From Blasia pusilla (Eukaryota > Marchantiophyta > Marchantiopsida > Blasiales): DNA of 64,000 nucleotides. Positions 48,841 through 58,636 of the stretch are shown piece by piece. The stretch's first letter is position 1. Every line of letters begins with the position of its first letter. A program made the translations under genes and the position numbers. The notes beneath the pieces are model-generated. The model searched no databases. It had not been told where the DNA came from and saw only the letters and a list, made by a program, of their open reading frames with translations. Where the stretch lies: assembly GCA_050084515.1 (NCBI GenBank), contig CM114272.1, forward strand, positions 61,566,001 through 61,630,000. Direction: 5' to 3'.

Positions 48841-50171
48841 GTCTTAGTCTTTACTTTGAGATGTTTGACATATGTTCAACGAAGTGGTTGTGGGGGACTA
48901 GGATTGAACTTGCTAGAAATTAGTAGGAAAGTGGGATCCCTTTTGAGTTATAAGAGAAGTATATAGAGAATATCTTTACCAAGTACAATATGAAGGATTA
49001 ATGTAAGGTTGTATCAACACCTTTAGATCATGGCTTTAAACATCTAGGAGCTTAATTTGAATATGTCCATAATTTGCAAGCTCTGAATCATAGTATTGTG
49101 GGTTCATTGATGTTTGTTATGGTCTATAATAATGAAAAATTAACATACTCTCAGATGAGGCATAATTATATAAGGAACTATTTTTTATATGCCCAATGTT
49201 ACATAATTCAAAGTGAATTTGTGTTAGTTTAATTATCTCGCGATTGGGTGACGATTGCTCCCCCCCCCCCAACCCATGATGACCCAAACCCACAAGACCT
49301 TTATGAGATGCTCCATTTATATTACAAAAGGAAGACAACTCATTGATTTAAAGTTACCTTTGCTTAACACATGATAGTGGGAGCAATAATAAATTGTTTT
49401 CATAACATGAGCGGCAAGAAACCTTAGTTTAAATAATTTATGGGTAACATAATATTGATCCGACATAGCACAAGTTGTACACTAGTATTACTTGATTGAG
49501 TTACCTCAAGTTAAAAAAATTAATTAGGGTTCAAATCTAGGTCATTATTGCCAATCCTACTATATTCTTTTAGACTTACCATCTATATCATTAAAGGATG
49601 ATAGCTTATTCATTTGCAAGGGTTTTTTTTCTTAACACGTGGCATAGGGACAAAGAGAAATGTTTCCATGGTATAGGCAAACAAAAATTCATTAAGTTGA
49701 GCTCTTCACTAGTATCATCTAAATCAAAGTGACCTCAAGCTAAATAAATTATCTATAATTAACTAAGTAGGGTTTAGGCAAAAGCTACTATTCACTCATT
49801 TCCTTAGGCTTGACACTTATATCATATACTTCGAAATGACCACAAGGTAATGCAACTAGTCAGGTGTTTGCAAGGTCTTGTGCTAGGCATGATCCCTCTT
49901 TTATTTATTCCAATCAGATCTGTTACTCACTAAAATGGATCACTAATTTCAAAATATATTTTTAGTGAGAGAAGACATCATAAAAGCCAATCCTCCTATT
50001 AGTATGTAGATCAACTAAGGTGTAGGCATAGTCGTATTCAATCATTTTAGGAGGCTCTTCAAAGTGACCTTGGTTTAACTCAATTAACTATGGTTAACTA
50101 GATTAGGAAACAACCACACTTGCATATTTTTGCATGCTCATACTTATATCTGGTCTTTTTGGGCTCCAATC
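48841..50171. other. AT-rich intergenic DNA, no feature recognised
   Basis: Short frames only. A pure C run of about ten bases lies near 49261. Confidence 0.5.
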
Positions 50172-50482
50172 TATTGAAGATTGAGTTACAGTCAAGCTCA
50201 TGAGACACCTGAAATGCTACATTTGGTACTCACACGAAGTAGGGAAGCTTAATCTTGGTTAGTCAGTTAAGCGCGATTATCTTAACTGGGGTAGTTAATC
50301 ATAATTATTCTAACTCGAGACTATGGTTAAAGTAAGGTTTAGGATTGCTTGTACATACCCTATATAATTGAGAAGGGGAGCAGCCTCCACTCATTCTCTA
50401 ATTGCAATTTTTGTTCCCCATGGTGGTGTGTGTGTGTGAGAGCCGTTTTCCACCAGTTATGCTTGTTTAGAAATTTTCCACA
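50172..50482 (+). repeat. copia 5' LTR
   Basis: 311 bp starting TATTGAAGATTGAGTTACAG and ending TTTTCCACA, directly before the primer-binding site. It carries a TATA-type box (ccctatataattg, about 50359-50371). The matching 3' LTR begins at 62796. Confidence 0.88.
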
Positions 50483-50494
50483 TGGTATCAGAGC
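50483..50494 (+). promoter_or_regulatory. copia primer-binding site (initiator tRNA-Met type)
   Basis: TGGTATCAGAGC immediately follows the 5' LTR. This is the standard plant retrotransposon primer-binding site complementary to the 3' end of initiator tRNA-Met. Confidence 0.9.
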
Positions 50495-50614
50495 TGTCAC
50501 ATCTGAGTAGCCGCTAGGCCGAGATCTATCGTGGATAGGGCGTAGGAGCCAGCGGACTATCTTGAGTGTAACTTTGTCCCACGGTGTCGGATGAGGTTGG
50601 GGATAGGTCCATTG

Positions 50615-51150
50615 TGTCAGGAACGTCGTTCCTGACAACTTTCATGTTGAGGTCTTTTACAACCGGGTGACTTGTTGACCAGGTCACCCGCCCCTGGTAA
50701 CCTACGCGCGCAGGTTACCAAGGGAAGGGCTATTTTTAGGGGAAGAGCCTTTTGGCTCTTCCCAACCCTATATAAGAGAGGAAGATGGCTTTCCTAAGCC
50801 ATCTTTCTCATGTTGGGCCATTGGAGCACCTCCCTTGTATGTGTGTGAGCTAGGACTAGGGTGCTAGCGTCCGGATTCCTTGATAGCACAGGGTGGACGA
50901 GGCCCGATATGCCGATGTAGATTGAGGAGTGGAGTTTTAGGCCGGGTGTGCCGTTTTTACTACTCTTTATTTTTACATGAGAAAGATGTCAAGGGCCTGG
51001 TGGGAATTCGTTGTTTGCAGGTAGGCAAGCAAGTTGCCTTGGTCGGGAGCCCCTGGAGACGTGTGTGTGACTTTTTTGGTCATTTTTCTGTTCGAAAGGC
51101 CGTGGGCGGAAGCGCTGTTCGTTTTTCTCAGATTTTGCTGGTGCGGATTG
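50615..51150 (+). repeat. gypsy element B 5' LTR (U3 and following part)
   Basis: Starts at a 23-nt perfect palindrome (50615-50637, TGTCAGGAACG and its complement). Four inverted repeats follow one another: that palindrome, GGGTGAC/GTCACCC (50665-50689), GGTAACCT/AGGTTACC (50696-50719) and GAAGAGCC-TTTT-GGCTCTTC (50742-50761). A TATA box TATATAAG lies at 50769-50776. Similarity to the right-edge LTR (63049-64000, minus strand) runs to about 51150. The terminal U5 sequence seen in other copies is absent here. Confidence 0.75.
50769..50776 (+). promoter_or_regulatory. TATA box of the gypsy LTR promoter
   Basis: TATATAAG, directly after the GAAGAGCC/GGCTCTTC hairpin. The same box in the same context occurs on the minus strand at 63966-63973. 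Confidence 0.7.
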
Positions 51151-51445
51151 ATGGGGGACAGGCCCCCCTCAAGTTATTTCACACCCCTCCCCCCCCCCCG
51201 CCCTCACAGTTATTTCACATCCCTCCCCCCCCCCGCCCCCGCAGTTATTGCATCCCCTCCCCCCATTTATTGCCCTCCCCAAAAGTTGGGGAGGCCCATA
51301 GGGGTGTGGGCTAGGCCCCCCCCATTTATTGCCCTCCCCAAAATTTGGGGAGGCCCATAGGGGTGCGGGCCAGGCCCCCCGCATTTAGGGCCCAAGGGGC
51401 ATGCATAGGGCCGCGGGCCCAAGTCCCCCCCCCTCCAACGTGGTA
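51150..51445 (+). repeat. C-rich leader repeats with hairpins (element B)
   Basis: Two runs of cctcccccccc-type sequence with cagttatttcaca between them are followed by a direct repeat of about 62 bp (about 51262-51323 and 51324-51383). Each unit contains the inverted repeat CCTCCCCAA/TTGGGGAGG. The minus strand therefore has many G-runs. The open frames over this stretch are proline/glycine-rich by-products of repetition. Confidence 0.7.
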
Positions 51446-52165
51446 GCACCGACCATAGTCAGTCGGACAGTTGTAGCGAACGTGGTTGGTAGCACGGACG
51501 AGGTCGGTCAGGCGAACTCGGTGACGCATGGGTAACGTGATGGCAGGGAGGACGTCGACGTGCTGAGTGACCGACAAGTTGCACATCGGGCGTGACATGA
51601 TGTTTTTGGGGCGCGACAGGGCGTTGCGAGAGTTTACGATGGAGGGGCAGTGTGCATGATGCCGACGGGTTGTCCGCATCTCTTGACGGGAGGATCGACG
51701 TGTTGGTCGAGGGGAGTGTTATGTTGCAGAGATTGTCATATCATGTGGAGGAGTGCATGTTGACAGTGGAGCAGGTTGGAGGGCGTGATCAGGTTACCCA
51801 TTCGAGTCCCTTTTCCCGCACTTGTCGTGTGTGATTGAGAGTGCTGGGTATCGGGTAGTAGCTGGTGCTAGATGGGTGCAATGATGGTGACGAGTGTAGA
51901 TTCTTTTCATGTGTAGCATGTTGGTGGATATACGGCGGTTGCCGAGTAGGGTCGCGTGTATGACCTGAGAGAGTGTCGCTAGGTTAGGTGAGTCAGTTGG
52001 GAGGCTCATGGTGAGCCCGAGTGTTGAGCGTGCGTGAGGCCGGGTATGTCATCACGGGATTGACGTTAGCATAGGTGAGCTAGTGAGGCGTGTGGGAGAC
52101 TCTCGGTGAGTCTGAGTGCTTGAGCGGGTGAGACAGGGTTTCTCATCACGGCGTTCTTCCAGGGT
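51446..52165. other. untranslated leader of element B
   Basis: Moderately GC-rich, with no recognisable domain in any frame. It lies between the C-rich repeats and gag. The primer-binding site should be in this stretch or upstream but was not identified. Confidence 0.45.
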
Positions 52166-53574
52166 TTGGAAGAACGGGGTAGTGCGAGCAGTGGTAGTGG
52201 TGTGACACGGAGTGGAGTGAGATACCGAGGGGTTACTAGTGAGGAGCTCCCTCGACATCCATCCGTGATTGGATTGTCATCACTGGACACTGGGTCTGGT
52301 GACGAGATCACCGACAGAGACAGTAGTACTTGGCAGGAAATGGACGACATAGGCCATCGGGGCATGCGTCGTTTCTTGGGTGCAGTGGGCACCATCGACT
52401 TAGATGATTTCATCCAGGAGTTCGACACATGGTGCGACTTCCAGGAGATACGGATCCCGACACGGTTCAACCCTTTCATGGCATGGAAGGGGTTGTTCCA
52501 GCACTTGGAGGGTCCTCCGATGGTTGACTACATGGAGTTTCGATCACTTTATTCAGTAGAGATCGATGCCTGGAGGATGTATTGGGCTCCAGGGTATGTG
52601 TCCACTAGTGGTCGCGAGGCATATGATGGGATTGTGAGAGGAGAGAGACCCACACCATCAGCCCGGAGACTAGATGGAGAGGAGGGCAGGAGACAGCGAT
52701 GTGGCGAGACCTCTGGTGGTAGAGGGCCACCCGGCTTCAGCCCCATAGTGGAGTTCTTCCGACAGTTGGGAAGAGCTAGCTAGTGGCGACGCATTTAACA
52801 CAAGCTGAAGAGTCTACAAGATTTTCAGCGACGATCGGGTGAGAGTCTGAGAGAGGCATTCACACGCATGAGGAGGCTGATCATTGCTACGTTTGGAGTG
52901 ACTGAGGCGCAGTCAGTCCAGTATTGGTACAGGGTTCTGGACCGAGAACTACGGAGGAGAACCCGAGATGCCGTGCTGATTCACACAGCGAAGCCCACAT
53001 TGAAGGTGGTCTTTGAGTTGTCTGAGCGTATTGAGCTCAACATGAGTGAGGAGCAGGTAGTGACGCTGGATTTTCTCGAGAGTCGACGGGTCCACGAGCG
53101 ACGGTGACCCCACATGTGCCACAGCAAGCACCAGTACCACGGGAGCGGGCCAGTGTGCCTAGAGAGCAGGGCGGGTAGCGTGAGCCTATGAGGCAACGAT
53201 CCGCACCTACATATGTTGCCCAGCAGGGACCGATGTGGTCTTGTTGGACGTGTGGAGGGGCCCATAGGCAGAGAGACTGCCCACAGCATGGGAGAGGACC
53301 ACCAGCGCCTCCGATTGCTCAAGAGCCAGAGAGGATGGCCCCACCACAGCACCAGTGTGACCATTGCCACAGATATGGTCACACTAGGGATAGATGTTTT
53401 GACCTTCGCCGAGGGGCACGTCCAGAGGTAGGCCGAGGGCCTGGGGGCGGTCGTCTTGGAGGAGGTCGGGGAGTTCTTCCTGGACGTGGTGGTAGAGGAC
53501 CACCACCAGCCAGAGGAGATGGAGCAGGAGCACCAAAGCCAGCACTTCTCTCACGCATCGATCAGTTGGAGTAG
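52166..53574 (+). pseudogene. gypsy gag of element B with two zinc knuckles (broken)
   Basis: 52166-52783 encodes the N-terminal part (acidic DDFIQEFDTWCDFQEIRI stretch). The same frame resumes after two stops (TAG 52781-52783 and TAA just downstream, both one C-to-T change from Gln codons) as SLQDFQRRSGESLREAF and EELNMSEEQVV-like capsid sequence to 53107. A frame change follows. 53188-53574 carries two zinc knuckles, CWTCGGAHRQRDC (one residue short of CX2CX4HX4C) and CDHCHRYGHTRDRC, then a Gly/Arg-rich tail. A TAG at 53572-53574 separates it from the protease frame in phase. Confidence 0.8.
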
Positions 53575-53586
53575 AAGATTGCTACC

Positions 53587-54726
53587 ATGAGGATGATGCA
53601 GCTTAGGGAAGGCACGGAGCTGCGAGCAGCTAGTGTGACTCTAGTTTCTACCTCTTATCCTGACCCGGGTGAGGATCTCTCCAGTATGGGATTTATGTGC
53701 AGTGCAGCCCAGGTTGAGGCAACTAAAATGGTGACTCGGGGTGCTGCGAGAGGCACTGAGCCATCGAGAGGTGGAGTTGAGATTGACCCACCAGAGGGGA
53801 CCGATGGGCGGCAGGCCAGGGTTCCACAGTCGTTTACATTGTCGGAGGCACTACACACACCATCGATGGTGCCTCGAAGACCAGTGGTGCCTACAGTTCA
53901 GGCACCTACGTCGACGTCACGAGGAGTTGGAGTGACAACTCCTATGCCGGCTCGAGTGGAGTCAGTGTCGACTATAGTGTTGGAGGTGGCCACTAGAGTG
54001 AGTCAGACTCCGCTATTTTCCGCCATAGAGTTGGCGACGTTGGGAGTTGGACCAGCTGAGGTGTTCTGGTTGGCTGCCACATTGTGTGAGTGTGGAGAGA
54101 TGACTGCTTCTTATTCAGAGGTAGTTGAGGAGGTGGTGGACTTGGCCTCAGAGCCGGTGTCGGGGACGTTCCCCACAGAGTCATGGCATGCGGCGGCGGC
54201 AAAGTTGGTAGATATGCCAACTCGACCGGCCATAGAGCGAGCAGGGGTGACACCTGGAGTAGTGTTACTGGATAACCGAGGTGGAGTATTTTGCTTGGTT
54301 AGTCTGACGGGGATGGTATACCACCCGCAACGCGTCCTACTTGATTCGGGAGCGCAACCCTTGATGTTAGGGAAGGCGGCGTGTTTAGCGTTGGGGTTAC
54401 GGAAGGCCGACATTGAGCCTTGTCCCTTCCAGATACAGACCTCGATTGGGGGCATATTACCCACTCAATATATGACTCGACAGGAGATTGTTGTCAGAGT
54501 CCAGCCAGAGCATGCGACGGATAGTGCTATGGTGCGCACACGTGCAATTACGACACCAGTTGAGTCGTACGATGTGTTGGTGGGAAGTATAGTGTTATAT
54601 CCCCTAGGATTCATCCTTGACTTCTGGGAGGAGACCGTTGCTTATCGGCCAGGATGGCGGTCAGGTGACGGCCGGATGAGTCGATTACGGTGGTTTGGAC
54701 GAGGTGGTCGATCACGAGGCGAGTAG
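53587..54726 (+). pseudogene. gypsy aspartic protease region of element B
   Basis: Open for 379 codons, in phase with the zinc-knuckle frame. The protease active-site motif is RVLLDSGAQPLMLGKAACL near residue 254, followed by the flap/C-terminal part (PTQYMTRQEIVVRV, SYDVLVGSIVLYPLGFIL). The N-terminal 230 residues are low-complexity linker rich in Val, Thr, Pro and Glu. The next domain lies in the frame one base back, overlapping at 54690-54726. Confidence 0.82.
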
Positions 54727-56304
54727 TTCAGGACCACGTTGGCGCTTTCACAGGTAGTGTTAGCTGGCCAGGAGAGTTGTTGGAGGGGAACGCACATGCG
54801 GAGGATGTCCCAGTAGCGGATAGTCCCACGGAGAGACATGCCATGGCGGGTGTCTCTTCCCATGTTGGCGAGGCCTCTTCACCATTGTGGGGTACGACTC
54901 GGGAGCTACAGAGGAGTGCCAACGACCTCGTGAGGCAGGCGTGGAGTCATGTTTTTATCCCAGAGCAGCGAGAGTCATGTGGCGATCAGGCTCTTGGAGT
55001 GGAGACGATGACCCCACTAGTTACCACACCTGTTGTGTGGCAGTGCCCACAGGAGAGTGTTAGGGTGTTAGATCTCTTCGGAGGGATTAGCATCGGATTG
55101 GCTGCACTATTGCAGGCGGGCATACGGGTGCATTAGCACCTTTATGTGGAGAGAGATGAGGCCGCGCGGCCAGTATCATTACGTCACGTGGCGAGATTGG
55201 TCCAGAGGTATCCTGAGTTGTTGCCGGTATCTGCAGTACGGGAATATCAGCATACGCTACCCGCCGATATCTCTTTGGTGGGGGCGCAGGATCTAGATAG
55301 AGTTGGCACCATTCATTTGGTGATTGCTGGATGGCCATGTCAGGGTCATTCATCAGCTGGCCGAGGATTTGGATTGCAGGATCCGAGGTCAGGGATGTTT
55401 TGGGAGATGATGCGAGTAGTACGACACTTGCAGGAGAGTCAAATATGTTCTCCAACGTACATTTTGGAGAACGTGCCGTTGTTGGGAGACACTCGTGCAC
55501 GTGTGATGACGAGTGTACATCAGGTGAGGTCCTGGTTGGGACCTGCTATGTTGTTAGGTGCAGCGAGAGTTGGGTCACGTGCCCATTGTCCACGACTGTG
55601 GTGGACGAACCTGATACCATCAGAGGTACTGAGTCGAGCATACAGTGGAGTCTAGAGAGAACCACATCTCACAGTGGATGCTATTTTGGGCTCAGGGCGT
55701 CGATCTCAGGTGGTGACACGGGATGATAGACCACCGTTGGCCATGGCCAATAGGGTGGGGGAGTTGAGGGCAGCCTTACCTACGTTGGTGAGCTTCCCAG
55801 CATCCCATGCCTTTTGTCAGGGAGGGCCAGGCATGATTTGGGATGAGGTGACCGGAGTATTGGAGGAGCCTACAGCAGATGAGCGCGAGCGCGCCATGGG
55901 GTTCACTACCGGTACTACGGGCGGTGCGTGGATGACCGAGGCATCACGGAGACAGTGTTGGGGCGGCGATGGACCTCAACTATCTCACATGGATAGTCGG
56001 CCTAGGTATGGTGGCGAAAGAGAGACGGATGCGAGTGTCATCCATGCCGCCACGTCCACGAAGTTGGACCATTGCCTCTGAAGTGGTCAGACAAGCATTG
56101 GTGGGGCGAGAGACGAGGAGAGATAGGCACCCATGGACTTCTTGGGACGTCGTTCGAGCAGAGAGTGCGAAGGCGGCTAGAGTAGCACATGTTCATTTTT
56201 TGGATGTGGAGCATGGTGTAGGAGGTCAGAGTGGAGTGGTCATTATGAGGTGGCTAGGGTTGCTACATAGCAACCAAAGCCGGAGGTTGCGCCTCTCCGA
56301 GTGA
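54690..56304 (+). pseudogene. C5-cytosine DNA methyltransferase domain inside gypsy element B
   Basis: One frame (54690-56081), interrupted only by TAG at 55134-55136 and TAG at 55653-55655, carries the methyltransferase motifs in canonical order. Motif I, VLDLFGGISIG (about 55065), binds S-adenosylmethionine. Motif II is YVERDEAA. Motif IV is GWPCQGHSSAG, with the catalytic Cys at 55338-55340. Motif VI is LENV (55464-55475). Motif VIII is GSRAHCPRLWWTN (about 55572). Motif X is ERERAMGF (about 55880). At about 55960-55970 coding sense moves one base to a frame continuing MDLNYLTWIVGLG to 56304. Order and size fit a DNMT3-like or bacterial-type C5 enzyme rather than circularly permuted DRM. 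It would transfer methyl to cytosine C5 in DNA. This copy is inactive because of its stops. It lies between protease and RT, so it was probably made as part of Pol. Confidence 0.85.
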
Positions 56305-56311
56305 GGTCACG

Positions 56312-57094
56312 ATGGAGACTTGGGAGCCTGTGATAGGTCTCAAGTTGATAGAAGGAGTGCGACGGCGAGTTCATAGGTTTTTGAGAGGGCATGTCAGTTG
56401 TTTTGCCTTCAGTATGAGAGACTTGGATACGCTGAAGGGTCCCGGAATACGGATTGAGTTGGCTAGTGATACGCCGATCTTTTGTCAACCCTACAGATAT
56501 TCTGATATGGAGCGAGCCTTGATTCAGAGCAGGAGTGAGGACTTGTTGGAGGCAGGACTTGTGGAATTATCACATGGGGAGTATGCATCTGCCACAGTCA
56601 TGCCGGCGAAGAAGGATATGTATGGCAATCTCGATGGCAATTGGACGGATAGGCGGATGTGTGGAGATTACCGTCCTATCAACCGACAGACGAGGTCAGA
56701 TCTGTTTGCCATGCCTACTCCTGAGGAGATCTTTGATGCGGTAGGGCATGCAAAGATCTTCAGTACTTTAGAACTCCGTGCTGGCTATCATCAACTTCCT
56801 ATCAAGTTGGAGGACAAGGAGAAGACAACATTCTGGGGGATAGATCGGTTCGGGAGAGATTTCTTGTATCAGTGGCGGTTCTTACCATTTGGGTTGAAGA
56901 ACGCGCCTGCGGAGTTTCAGAGAGTGATGGATAGGATTCTGGCTAGCTTGGATTTTGTACGATGTTACATAGATGATATTCTTATCTTCAGTTCCACGGT
57001 TGAGGAGCATGAGCGACACTTGGAGGAGGTGTTTCGGCGATTGCAGTTACATGGACTGAAGTTACATCCAGGCAAGTGCAGATTCTTCAGATAG
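56312..57094 (+). pseudogene. gypsy reverse transcriptase of element B (3' part deleted)
   Basis: Open for 260 codons with the RT palm in order: LLEAGLVELSHGEYAS, CGDYRPINRQT, FSTLELRAGYHQLPI, FLPFGLKNAPAEFQRVMD and the catalytic CYIDDILIF box (about 56965). It runs to HPGKCRFF and then joins, without the RT thumb, connection or most of RNase H, to the end of RNase H at about 57094. Element A shows the deleted stretch. The palm is complete but the enzyme cannot be. Confidence 0.88.
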
Positions 57095-57591
57095 CACTAC
57101 AGGAGTATGAGTTTGAGGTGGTTCATAGGCCAGGTCGGCTGAACCAGGATGCGGATGGGTTGAGTCGTAACCCATGTTCGTGTGAGAGAGACGACACAGG
57201 AGCTCGATGGCACGGAGAGAGTGATGAGGAGATGGTGCCCGGTTGGCATGCATCTGCCTATCTTTGTTGGTTGACTATGGCAGGTCAGCCACATGTGATG
57301 ACTCCAATGGTGGGATTGGATGATGAGTCTTTGGATCCGGAGGTTAGTGAGGAGGCGACAGGTGGTCGTGATATCCATGACGACGTGGAGGTTGTGGAGT
57401 TCTTGCGCACTAGCGTCATTGCGAGTACAGTGAGTGCTAGGGAGCGGGATCGGATCCTACAGAGAGCCAAGAGGTTCAGATGGGAGGGGACTCACATTTT
57501 GCGGGTATGGGGAGATGGTAGGATACGAGTAGTACCTCATCCTTCCCAGCGAGCACGTGTATTTACGTGCAGGCGGCACCCACGACGCTAG
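57076..57591 (+). pseudogene. RNase H end and integrase N-terminal linker of element B
   Basis: Starts in the deletion joint and encodes the last part of RNase H (EYEFEVVHRPGRLNQDADG) and an acidic linker also present in A (RWHGESDEEMVPGWHAS). It ends in sequence that in A leads into integrase (GRIRVVPHPSQRA). At about 57560 the frame breaks and the sequence jumps to the region after integrase, so the whole integrase is deleted. The joint lies inside the short inverted repeat GCACGT...ACGTGC. Confidence 0.8.
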
Positions 57592-57911
57592 ATGTCACTG
57601 CAGGGCGCACGATCCTACGTGTGCGCGAGGTATTACCGATCGGAGTCCTCATGTTAGAGGGACGGGATGGTATGGTTTGGAAGGATCATGTGCGCAATTG
57701 TGCGCCATGTCATCTTCCGAACGTAGATGGGACGGTGGATCCGAGCTTGGCAGTGGTACTTGCAGGCTTGAGGTGTATGTTGTGCGGATCTGCGAGGGGT
57801 ACAGCTACCATGTTGGTATGTGATGGTTGTTCTCGAGGGTGGCATATGTCATGTCTGACCCCCCCTCTTGATGTGGTTCCCACATGACGATGGATGGGTC
57901 CGAGATATGTA
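57567..57911 (+). pseudogene. PHD-type zinc finger at the C-terminus of element B
   Basis: After the linker TTLDVTAGRTILRVREVL the frame carries CMLC, CDGC, GWHMSC and TPPLDVVP, the N-terminal six ligands and the typical LTPPL turn of a PHD finger. A TGA (57885-57887) precedes RWMGPRY, where element A has RWVCPRC, so here the last two Cys codons are mutated. Presence in both A and B shows the finger belongs to the family. PHD fingers often read H3K4 methylation state; the ligand of this one is unknown. Confidence 0.75.
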
Positions 57912-57979
57912 TAGGATAGTAGGTCATGTTAGAGAGATGTGATATTTTCTATCTGGAGTTAGGAGGATCCAACTGCCAA

Positions 57980-58128
57980 CTAGGAGGGCGGTTGTGTGAT
58001 CTCCATATATATGTATAAGTTGATTTTTGTACATGTGTGGATCGACCCGTGTGTGGGTAAGATCGGTGTTGTGTGGTGTAGATGTGACGAGCGATGTATG
58101 TTGTGTAGCGATATGTATGCGCACGACA
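57980..58128 (+). repeat. polypurine tract and terminal U5-type repeat of element B
   Basis: ctaggagggcggt (about 57980-57992) is followed by a 136-bp unit from TGTGTGATCTCC to CGCACGACA (57993-58128). The unit matches the 3' terminus of the right-edge LTR (63049-63195, minus strand). The TATA part expected in a full 3' LTR is missing. Copia leader sequence resumes after 58128. Confidence 0.7.
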
Positions 58129-58636
58129 GAGCGATAAGAGAACATCACTTGAAATTCTTGGTGTTTGAGGAGAGAAAAGAGACAAGAGAAGGCAAAATTT
58201 CAGTTTGGGAGAAGGAAGTTTTATTCAGAGCTCAATGGGTGCAGATTTTAAGTGGAGCTTTGACCGTGATAAAACTTTGGAGGCGTTTTTGAAGGCTTTC
58301 CCGGTCGATTTAGTCATCTGTTTCCGTAGTGGCTGAAAAGATGCTGAAGGATAGTTCTAAATGTCTTGTAGAGCTCGTTGAGAGCTTTCCAAAAAACTTA
58401 AAATTGCTCGATTCTGACATTCGGAGCTCCTGCAGTAGCAATTTCAGTATAGGAAAGTGCAATTAGTGAAGAAAAGTTGTGCAATTTGCTCTCTACAGGC
58501 CAATTTCGACTAGTTCTTTCATACAGTTGATCAATTTTGGTAAATTTCAGGTCGATTTCTGTTTAGGAGTGGTCTATGCTTCAATTAGAGCAGTAGAAAG
58601 CCTGAAATTACGTTTTTGTGAGTGAAATCGTTCGTC

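Larger units (their letters stand above)
50615..58128 (+). mobile_element. Ty3/gypsy element B with an embedded cytosine methyltransferase and PHD finger
   Basis: Order: 5' LTR (from 50615), C-rich leader, gag (52166-53574), protease (53587-54726), DNA methyltransferase (about 55062-56000), reverse transcriptase (56312-57094), RNase H remnant (57094-57180), linker, [integrase deleted near 57560], PHD finger (57567-57911), polypurine tract and a U5-type repeat (57993-58128). It is CpG-rich compared with the older copies in the window, so probably the youngest. Two internal deletions (RT end plus RNase H; integrase), several single stops (many explained by CAG/CAA/CGA to TAG/TAA/TGA) and frame changes leave it non-autonomous. 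The primer-binding site and the end of the 5' LTR were not identified. No clean target-site duplication in the copia leader was seen. Confidence 0.88.

Noticed and set aside
50880-51679. Several overlapping open frames on both strands, Pro/Gly-rich
   Set aside because: They follow from the C-rich and direct repeats of the gypsy leader; frames on opposite strands are equally open and none resembles a domain.
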